A stretch of DNA of 64,000 nucleotides, taken from Siniperca chuatsi (Eukaryota > Chordata > Actinopteri > Centrarchiformes > Sinipercidae). The stretch spans positions 14,925,175 through 14,989,174 of the forward strand of contig NC_058046.1 of the NCBI RefSeq assembly GCF_020085105.1, written 5' to 3'. Below are positions 54,544 to 64,000 of this stretch, one piece after another (the stretch's first letter is position 1; each line of letters begins with the position of its first letter). The notes beneath the pieces were generated by a model, which saw only the letters and a program-made list of their open reading frames with translations, had not been told where the DNA came from and did no database searches. Both the position numbers and the translations under genes were made by a program.

Positions 54544-57500
54544 ATATGAGAGAGAGAGTTGGGAAAGGTGGGAGAAGTGTGGGTTTGTGGGATCAAGAGT
54601 TCAGCTGTTGCTCAAGTATTGCGTGCTATCATGTATCTAAATAGTTCCTCTGTGCTTTATCTCCATAGATTTTACAGTGTACTTTAATCAAAAACCTGCC
54701 ATTCAGCGACCCTCTTCTCTTCTCCTCTCCTCTCTCAGTATCCAGCAGGCAGCGATATCCGCAGGCCAATGGGCTGGAGAGCCTGGCGCCTCTGGTGCGT
54801 TCTGTGGAGGAAACCCCCGATCCCATCTCCACCACCATCAAGGGAACTGTTCCAACCTGGATCAATGGCAGCTTCCTGAGGAATGGCCCTGGGAAGTTTG
54901 AATTTGGGAAAGACAGGTATTTGAGAAATACTATGGGAGAAAAACATGGCCAAACACATACAGTGCATAAATTACTCAAATTAACTGACAGTTTAAAAAA
55001 ACATTTACAAAAAAGGAAGTACAGGATAGACATATATCAGTAATTCATTGTATTTAAAGAACAGGATTGAAACCTGCTATCTCACCAAAAATTGACTGAC
55101 AGGTCTTTTGATACAACAACTAAAACAGTTATACATTTAGTCTGCTCACTTCTTCTCCCTGTACATATAACTATTATTATTGCTGTCATTTAAAAGATCA
55201 ATCTGTATTTTCTGACCATACAGACGTTTGTTATATCTTTGTCAATATTTAACAAAAGATAGATGATGATGAGTATTTCTCAATGTATCCGTTGTCTTAC
55301 AGTGCTCACACCAATCTCTCTACTTTGTCTTACACAAGTCTTTCTTCTCTCAGATACACCCACTGGTTTGACGGCATGGCCATGATGCACCGGTTCCACA
55401 TCTGTGAGGGCAACGTCACCTACAGCAGCTGATTCCTGCAAAGTGACTCGTATGTCCGCAACTCAGAGAAGGACCGCATCGTGGTGTCAGAGTTCAGGAC
55501 ATTAGCCATGCCTGATCCCTGCAAGAACATCTTTGCACGCTTCTTTTCACGCTTTCAGATTCCTAGTACGTGTGTCTTCTTTACATATTGCATATTCCCA
55601 TGTGTAATCCACTTCAGCACAGCATAATGTAGCACCAGCAGTGCCAAATGCATTATTATACTATTCAACTCATTTGTGCATATAGGTAACAAGGCAGCTG
55701 TTCCAGATTACTAGAGGCAAAGTAAAAGTCAAAGAAATAGTCAGCCCTTGACTGTAGGTGCTGTATTGTATATTGCTTTTGCAGCCTAATGAAAGCTGGT
55801 GTTACTATTGGGTGTTTTTATTGAGGTGTGTGTGTGTGTGTGTGTCTGTGTGTGCACAAGTGTGTGTGTCTCTGAGGGAAAGATCAATCTGAACCATGAC
55901 ATAAAGCTTCTGAAAAACTAAGGAGGAAGAAATTGATGGAAAAAAGTAATTTCCAGTGATGTCTGTGAGCACAATGAAAGTGCTATATTTAATATGTTCC
56001 TAACATCTGTATGTGTGAACAGAGGCCACAGATAATGCCAGTGTGAACTTTGTCAAGTACAAGGGAGACTATTATGTCAGCACAGAAACTAACTACATGA
56101 GACGAGTAGATCCACAGAACATGGAGACGAAGGAGAAGGTGGGTCAGTATAACAAATATAAAAAGTCTCTTTTGAGAGCTGATGCTGATAAACAGTCAGA
56201 GGGTAAAGACAAGGAAGATGGGTGACTGGTGACAAAGATGATGATTATAACAAAAATGATGATGCTGTCCATTTAAGATAGACTGGAGTCAATACATTGC
56301 TGTCAACTCAGCTACAGCTCACCCACACTATGACTGTGAGGGGGCCACGTGCAACATTGGCAACTCCTACGGCAAAAGCGGTAACCTTCCTTCACTGCTT
56401 CTTTGCCTCCCACCTGTCTACCTACCCAACCATTTATATAAATATCCTTATGTGATCCATCCTAACAACTACTGTACAACATCATTAGATTTTTTGTCAT
56501 CCGCAGGTTTCTTCTACAACATCATCCGTGTGCCTCCTCCTGAGGAGAAGGCAGCAACGGACGACTCGCAGACCTGAATGGAGCCAAAGTGATCTGCTCC
56601 ATCTGTGCAGCTGATCCCAGGAAACCTTCCTATTATCACAGCTTTGGTGAGATGCACCCTACAGTATAACAGACAGCCTACACCTTCTAGTAGTAGTCTG
56701 CATGCTGGATGTATACTGACGTGGAATTAATTCTAAGCAAAATTTTAGTTTTTTGCCCGCACTGACAGGGTTGAGTCTACTTCACTGAAAGAGAGCATCA
56801 CAATTTTTTCGTTCTCTTATTAGTTTGAATAATACTAATTTGAATTCTAGTCTCGTCCTGCTTCTTTTTGTCAGCTTTGTCATTCAGTTCAGCTTTCACT
56901 ATCTCGCTCTGTCTGTAACTCTGCCTCTGACTCTGACTCGCACACAAAAGTACACACTTTCTCTTATACTCTAAAAACATTAAATCTGTTCAAAAGACAC
57001 ACAATCACAAACACAACTTTTTACTAATAATTTGTGTAATAGCGTTTGATTTTTTCTTGTTAGTTTCAGTTTTTACTGTTATATGTCTATATTAGAGACA
57101 CTTTTGTCAAGAACTGATCATTTATAGCATACTGTTATACAGTTAGATTTGGTGGAATAGCCTCTGCTCTTTGAAGGAGCTCTTAAAGAATCCCAGCAGG
57201 AACAAGGACTCTGTTGGGAGGACTAATCCCCCTAATAAACAAATACACAAATATTAGATCTTAGTAAAGTCAACAGTATCAAAAACTTAGCGAGTAATGT
57301 AGAGGTTTGGGTGGTTTAGGGAGCTGCGACAGCATTGGCATTAGTGTATCAGCAGAGTAAAAGTAAAAAAGTCAGGCTGTGCACCTGTGTGAATATGACT
57401 GGATGTTACTAGTCAGCTGATAGCCCAGCAGTTGATGATGAAACCGTTGATAATGACACATTACGCTGATGCCAATCAGCTAATGCAAGCACAACTTCAT

Positions 57501-58725
57501 TGCTCTGCCCAATCTAACACGTATTTGCTCCATTTGTTTTTTGTACTGCACCAGTTCCTAGATTATATCTCAGTATATAGACCACCTTGCTCTGCCAGAC
57601 TGTCTGGCACCAATGTTTAGCCCCCATTCCATGTGTTTATGTGCTAGCGCAATATTTTTGTCTCAAGTGTCAGGAAAGGTTAGTACTGAGGCAAGAAAGA
57701 TGCAAACTTTGCAAACTGAACGCCCAAAAGTGGAGTAGCAGTGGATGTGGCCTCCTGCAAAAAGGCTTCAGAAAAGACTTCAGAAAAAGAGTTTCATGGC
57801 ATCATTTTTGCAAACCCTCCATTACTGGTCCAATTTATGATATATGATGAAATATGATGAAAATATGATTAACAAGATGTGTCAGTTGTGTGTTTGATTA
57901 ATGCATACATTCCCTCCTGTGTGTGCCCTCCCTCTCCAGTCATGTCGGAGAACTACATTGTGTTCATTGAGCAGCCAATAAAGCTGGACCTGCTGAAGTT
58001 CATGCTGTACAGAATCCAGGGAAAGAGCTTTCATAAAGTCATGACCTGGGAGCCTCAGTATGAAACCATCTTCCACTTGGTCAACAGGCACACTGGCAAG
58101 GTGGGTTAAGATTAGTTTACTGCAAAGCAGCAGACTTACTTCATACAAAAAAGTGTCAAGTAGAAAACACACGCCTGTTTGCTGAATAGTCAGAACAAAA
58201 AAGGAAAGCTGCAAGCTAATCTCTTCATGCATGGTAAAGTTTTTTCCTTATTTATTTTGATGAAGTCACACTCTGATGGTGTAGCCTTTTCTCATACATT
58301 GTTACTCTCAATTTTCTCATCTCATTACACAGCATACCCATTAAGCATACAATATCACACTTTCATAATGTGAAGGTACAACACAATAACAGCAGTGCAG
58401 CAAGGGCGCTTGTCCTCAAATGTTAAAACCAACACAGGCACTCCTTCTTGTTTGTCCAACAGCCTTTATATTATTATTTGTTAATATTTTCCTGACTGGT
58501 TGCTGTGACTGGTCCAACAGAAGAGTGAAGTGAAGTACCGTGCAGCATCCATGTTCACGCTGTATCAAATCAATGCTTTTGAAGATGAGGGTTTCTTAGT
58601 TATGGACATGTGCTGTGGGGACGATGGTGAGGTCATTGGAGACTTCACACTGGAGAACCTCCGCAGAGGCATGGGAGAGGAAATGGACAAGGTAAATGCA
58701 TACAGTTTGACTGAGAATCACATGC

Positions 58726-58728
<3 letters not shown>

Positions 58729-58797
<69 letters not shown>
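58729..58797. repeat. (CA)n microsatellite
   Basis: About 34 uninterrupted CA units, beginning about 38 bp after the splice donor at 58692 of the bco2-like locus. Confidence 0.97.
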
Positions 58798-58799
<2 letters not shown>

Positions 58800-61220
58800 A
58801 GAAAATGCCTGACATAATGATGTTTTATTGGTTTGTCATCAGTGAGCAGCTCAGATTGAAGTGCTGGCTTTTACTAATCTATTTTTATTAATGGAAGTGT
58901 TTTTCATATAATGAAAATGTGTTCATTGCATGAAATGTGTTTCTGTTTCCACCATTGCTCAGCTTTGCATTCTTAACATTACCATCAATTCATCCATCCA
59001 CCCAGTTTTTTCTTACTTTAAACAATGTCCACAACACATGAAAAATATAAAACATGAATCAGCAAGGATTTAGAGATGTTTTTGTGGTTCTATGGTGAAA
59101 AAAGAAGGTCATCTCTCTCTTTCTCGTTTACAATTTTTAGAAAATTCTGTCTCTTAGGCAGAGATAGTTCAATTGTATCTGATATTGTCATATTTTTACT
59201 TTTACTTTCTCATGAACAGTTCATTTTCTGATGAAAAAGCTTTTGAAATCTCTGCAATTTGAATTGAATTATTACCATGTAATAACATTATTTTGCATCA
59301 GTGTTTTTTATCTGTTTTTGTCTGATTGTTCCTGAGGTTGCATTGCACCTTTCAGTCAAAGAAGCCACACTTACAGTTTTCCATGTCTTTCTGATTTCTT
59401 TTGGCAGTTTTACAACTCGTTGTGCAGAAACCTCCCAAGGAGATACGTCCTACCCCTGACTGTGGACGAACAAACTCCTTTGGACCAAAACCTTGTCACT
59501 CTGCATAACTATAAAGCCACAGCAAAGAAGACAAAACCAGGAGAGGTAGGATTAAACAGAGTGCAGTACGGTCATTCTGTATATAAAGTAATACGTTTAA
59601 CTGTACATTACACTCAATCTGGTTTTACTGGAATCAAGTTAAGAATGAGGCCTATAATCATGATGAATACAGCCAATTCACTCCCACACATTCTGTGCAA
59701 TTACTCAGCATGATGAGACACTAAAGGTACTTTCTGCAAGATAGTAATTTCAAGACTTACAGAAGATAAAAATGATGTTAAAATGAGAGTCCACCATGCA
59801 GTTGAACAATTGCCATTTAACAGCTTATGCGTGGCCCACACACACACACACACTGTTCATTTGTGTGTGTTCATGTATTTTCTTATGGTAGAATAAATCT
59901 GAAATGTTTAAAGAAAGGCTGATGTTTTAGTTGTCACGACTACGTTAGTGACACTGTTCTGTGTCACTAAGTGAGAGTGGTGTTGTGTGATGACTGAAAA
60001 ACAGCTGTGAAAGTGCTGCTGGTTACCACAGTCACTGAAGAGTTTGTAACTGCAATTGAAGGTATATATATTTTTAAAGTAAAATTAAAAGACATTGATT
60101 TTTTCTTAACTAAAGTTTGAAATGAATGCCCAGGATCTTGTGCAGGTATCCATTTACCTGTTTTAGAGAATAATGCGGTATTGATTCTAGCCCTCACAGC
60201 CTAGCAGTGTACAGTAAATCAGGTCTGTTGGTGTGCATTAACTGGGCACATTTCTTCTGGCTAAAATGTAAAAGTTGCACTGATCTGAGAAAACTCTTGA
60301 CTTTCTCCTGTGACCCTACAGATTTACATGACCCACGAGGAACTTCACGACGACGAGCTGCTGCAGTACGGTGGCCTTGAGTTCCCTCAGATCAACTATG
60401 ACCAGTACAATGGCAGACATTACCGCTACTTCTACTCCTGTGGCTTTGGACACATCTTCAGTGACTCCCTGCTCAAGATGGATGTCCACACCAAGGAGCT
60501 TAAGGTCTCTACTAATCAAAGACTATTTAGGGAGCCCTCAATGTTAACTGGGCCGGGTATTATCACATCAAAGTTATTTCTAACGCTGTTTCTCTATCAC
60601 TGAGGGCAGCAGGTTGGGAGTTGGTTTTATAACATGAAACAGCTCAGAGTAAAGGGGATGTTTATGTAATCTTCCCTGTCTAGGTGTGGCGTTATCCTGG
60701 CTTGTATCCGTCTGAGCCTGTCTTTGTTGCTTCGCCCAAAGCTACTGAGGAAGATGATGGAGTGGTCTTGTCAGTCATCATCACACCCAGAGAAGTAAGT
60801 TAGCAACTGCAAAAAAACAAACAAACACAAAAACAATGTACAAGAGCTGCAGCAGACATCGTTAACTTCATTAGTGACAACATTGCTTTGACTAGTATTG
60901 GCATTAGATTGTAACACTGTACTGTGAGAAATATGAAGAAAAACGATACGTAACCACAGTCAGTCATTATTTTTGTGTGACCTGACCATTCATATATATA
61001 TATTTTTTTTTTACTATGCATGCATTTTACATTATCATTATTGTGAAAAGGGTGACCTTTGTCTTTACATAACATATTTAATCTCCTCTGTTTCTGTTTC
61101 CAGGAGAAAAGTACTTTCCTGCTCGTTCTGGATGCCAAGACCTTCACTGAGCTGGGCAGAGCTGAGGTCCCTGTCAATATCCCATACGGGACCCACGGCG
61201 TGTTTAACGAGATGGGCTAG

Positions 61221-61680
61221 ATGTGCCACTGTTTGCAGCTCTGTGGCAAATTGCTGAAACTGAACCAGCAACCAGCCACTTCATCCACAGAATTGAATAT
61301 CTCTGTTGATGTTATTGCCTGTAAAAGAAAGAAGGAAAGAAACAAGAGCTGGGGAAAAAAACTGCAGACTCATGCTATTTGTTTGTACCCTGTAATAGGA
61401 ATAGGTGCATGTCCTCACTGTGTGCTGCCATTACAGTCAGAAAGATGGCAATCTTTTGGAGACTAACAAGACAGAAAGCCCAGCACACTGATAATGTTTG
61501 TCCTCTATGTGCTCTTATGTGCTCTTGAAAGATTTTGAAACAGCCTTTAGTCAATGGCCATTGTACCATGCGGATGGTGCTTACTTGGAAGGACTAATAC
61601 TTTTTGACAAACATTTTGAAAAAAAACCCAACATGAAAGTCAATACACATATTAAAATAAAATCCATTTCCCCCTTTTTC
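61221..61680 (+). other. bco2: 3' region of the bco2-like locus
   Basis: Sequence after the TAG, with AATAAA at 61656-61661 as the likely poly(A) signal. Confidence 0.45.
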
Positions 61681-62561
61681 TGTTTAAACCCATAGTGTTT
61701 TTGCATCATCACGCCACTAGAAATGCTATACTCCCAGTGAGAACAAAACAGCACTTAGGATACATAAAAATGCATCAGAGGAAATTCAATTTCTGTCAAA
61801 GTAATGTGATAGAAATGGACAACGTCTGAAATGCCTGGAAAACAAATGGATCTAACTGGTCGATAGCCTCCAGAGAGTCTAGCAGAGGTCACATCACAAA
61901 TGTAGTACTGTTCATACGCTCAAAACAACCCAAAACATTGTTGACATACACATAAACACTGACCTGTAGGACCTTGTGTGCGAACAAGAGCAGTTTGTTG
62001 TTTCATTGTATTAAACTGTGAGCTGAACAGAACAGTGTAGAATAAAATACACAGGCCCTGCCCAGGATGTGAAGTAGCCTACAGCAGCACTTGTCACTCC
62101 ATCCTTCTCCACAATTGACTTTACTGATGCTTATTTCATTGGCTGTTTTTCCTCTCACATTGATTTGAACGATTTGATTTGAACTAACTCCGGGCTCTGC
62201 ACCTGATACAGGCACTATGGCAGTGTGAAAGCTGCCATAGTTTAGTTAATTCATTATGAATTTATTTTTTGCCTTTTTTAATATTTCAAAATTGAGAAGT
62301 GGAGAAGTTTTAAAGATATTTTGCAACAGCAGGTCCCAACCTTCAATATTTTATCTTTAGCTTCTCTTATTACACTGAACTGAATAAAACAGGAGGGAAT
62401 AGAGCTATAGTGTACTGTTTAAATTGATTTAATACTGGGAATTAACAACACTTATGTTTTGTCATGTTCTCTGCTGCTGTCTCCACTAATAAGCATGCTG
62501 TACAGGTCTCCCAAGATACACATTAATTAGTCCACAATTCCTAATCTAATCCGTCATGCTT

Positions 62562-62623
<62 letters not shown>

Positions 62624-64000
62624 TGCACATACTGCATGCTCAGGTTTATTAGTACTCCCTCCAGCGAGCATGACCAGCAGATAGAGATACAGCGACCTTT
62701 GCTCTCAGATAAACCTCAAGCAAAATTTTGTGTTTGCAAAGCTGAGGCAAAGCAAAACCTTATCAATGATTCCCAACACCCTTTTAATTTAAAGTATTAT
62801 TGGATGTGACATTAAGCATGTGGATCAATGGTTCATTCAAGGTGTTATCCTAGATAGTTAACACTTTGATGGCTTAAACGTGCACAACACAGCATACATA
62901 CACAACATTTATATGCAAGTTTGTCTGTCCTGCTTTCAAGGTGACAGTTTGAGACTGTCTAAGCTCTTATTTGACCCATGAGAGTAAGCATGAGCTCACT
63001 CTCAAACCCCCCCTGCTGTTTCACTAAGCACAAGTTATTGCACAGAGTCTTAACTTTGACTGTTATCTGTATCATAATTTCATATCCCATGAATGATATC
63101 ATCTATATTCACCATATTAGACACACTTCTCAAAGGCAGGGATGGATTTCCCTCAATAGTGAGAACAATGTCTTCTATATCCAGATTTGTCACTCCCTAT
63201 CATCATGGTCTTGAGCCATCTTGTGGGAGCACAGCTATCTGAAATACAGATTATGTGCATCTGCGGCGTGTGTGTCTGCACACAAGCGCTTTGAACGAGT
63301 GCATGACTACAGAGCCATGCATGCGTGTGTGTGTGTGTGTGTGTGTTTCTCTGTGGGCTCTCTCTAATTGTGCGCGTGAAAAAAAAATGCAGATGCTTTA
63401 TGAAGTCAGACTGGAGCAATTAAATACCCACTGAGGTGGTGAATCGTGCACCACCACCCCGAACTCCCACCATAGACCTGACAGCCTGGCTCAAGAAACA
63501 AATGTGAGGAGAGGATTTATCCATATTGCACTATCATGGTTGGAAATAATGCCAGAATAAGAATCCACAATGCAAATGTTTTATTCACTGTGATTGGAGG
63601 TAATGTTTCTCTCTTGTTTTCATGACTTTCTGTGTTATTAGAAATGTCTTCTTCCTCCTGAGCCTACTGCTCAAGCAATTGTAAACTTTATACAGTTTAT
63701 GCAACTGCCCTTCAGTAAGAAATGACTTCAAATCCCTTATTTGTTATCTGCTAAAATAAGAGCCATTGAAAAACACATTTCTGCTTAAAAACAGTTGAAT
63801 AGTCTGCATCAGTCACTGCAGCAGTAATGCAGGACAGATGTAGGATACATTCATGGTGGTGGCTGATGCTTTTCAGTGTCCTCATAATGACAGAGACTTC
63901 AAACTCTGGAGGGAAACGAGAAGAAGCCCGGGCCAATATAGGCAGAATGAGGCTGATTTTGCCATTATAATGGCAAGCTCTTTTCCCTCTTGGATGGAAG
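61681..64000. other. Intergenic, right end
   Basis: No exon or RNA gene recognised. Contains a (GT)n tract at about 62570-62619 and a shorter one near 63324-63346. The short frames here have no family resemblance. Confidence 0.6.
62570..62619. repeat. (GT)n microsatellite
   Basis: About 25 GT units. Confidence 0.95.

Larger units (their letters stand above)
52674..61220 (+). pseudogene. bco2: Beta-carotene oxygenase 2-like gene, apparently inactivated
   Basis: Carotenoid cleavage oxygenase family (BCO2: eccentric carotenoid cleavage, mitochondrial in vertebrates). Exons: 52674-52707 (inferred first), 54739-54916, 55354-55565, 56023-56138, 56278-56380, 56507-56646, 57940-58100, 58521-58691, 59408-59545, 60322-60504, 60684-60794 and 61104-61220 (TAG). 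All have GT/AG. Family segments appear in order: [88 protein letters not shown] and PYGTHGVF. Lesions: TAG at codon 3 (52680-52682) in the inferred exon; in-frame TGA at 55430-55432, where relatives have Arg/Lys; and a net loss of one base (or gain of two) in exon 56507-56646, after which the frame resumes at DLNGAKVICS. The third iron-ligand His (family F-H-x-I-N-A) is Tyr (LYQINAF). Whether a functional paralog exists elsewhere is unknown. Poly(A) signal AATAAA at 61656. Confidence 0.85.

Noticed and set aside
58530-58817. Histidine-threonine-rich C terminus after the bco2-like exon
   Set aside because: Read-through into the (CA)n repeat beyond the donor at 58692; the exon ends at 58691.

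Overview
The window is nuclear DNA of a ray-finned fish, most likely a percomorph teleost. The evidence is multi-exon vertebrate genes with GT-AG introns, long CA/GT, GA and TA microsatellites, and dispersed repeats I recognise from teleost genomes: truncated LINE tails and hAT-type MITEs whose termini begin CAGTGGTG. No prokaryotic or organellar features, tRNA/rRNA genes or CRISPR arrays were seen.

Layout, left to right. (1) 1-6.5 kb, + strand: the last four coding exons and 3'UTR of trpm3, a TRPM cation channel. (2) 10.9-19.86 kb, + strand: a GC-rich upstream island with a TATA box and a glucocorticoid-response-element-like site, then the two-exon Kruppel-like factor gene klf9 with three short upstream ORFs. 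(3) 19.88-28.4 kb, - strand: six-exon fam219a, whose 3' end converges on klf9 with poly(A) signals only about 40 bp apart. (4) 28.4-35.3 kb: a repeat-rich spacer with three hAT MITEs (two with perfect 8-bp target duplications) and a decayed LINE reverse transcriptase. (5) 35.4-40.45 kb, - strand: enho (adropin), with a TATA-driven first exon that carries a 133-codon upstream ORF. (6) 42.9-46.6 kb, - strand: an eight-exon CELA3-type pancreatic elastase gene. (7) 46.6-52.6 kb: spacer with a fold-back repeat, a 61-bp hAT remnant and a LINE fragment. (8) 52.6-61.7 kb, + strand: a twelve-exon beta-carotene oxygenase 2-like locus. (9) 61.7-64 kb: no gene seen.

The first four genes match loci on human chromosome 9 (TRPM3 and KLF9 on 9q21, FAM219A and ENHO on 9p13), so two segments that are separated in human are adjacent here. 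The elastase and BCO2 genes map to other human chromosomes.

The most notable result is the BCO2-like locus. Its exon-intron structure is complete and nearly every exon reads as a conserved carotenoid-oxygenase segment. However, it carries an in-frame TAG at codon 3 of the inferred first exon, an in-frame TGA in the third coding exon, a one-base frameshift, and Tyr in place of one of the four iron-ligand His residues. It reads as a recently inactivated carotenoid-cleavage gene. No wholly novel system was recognised. The other leads are regulatory: the klf9 uORF chain, the enho uORF and the island upstream of klf9.
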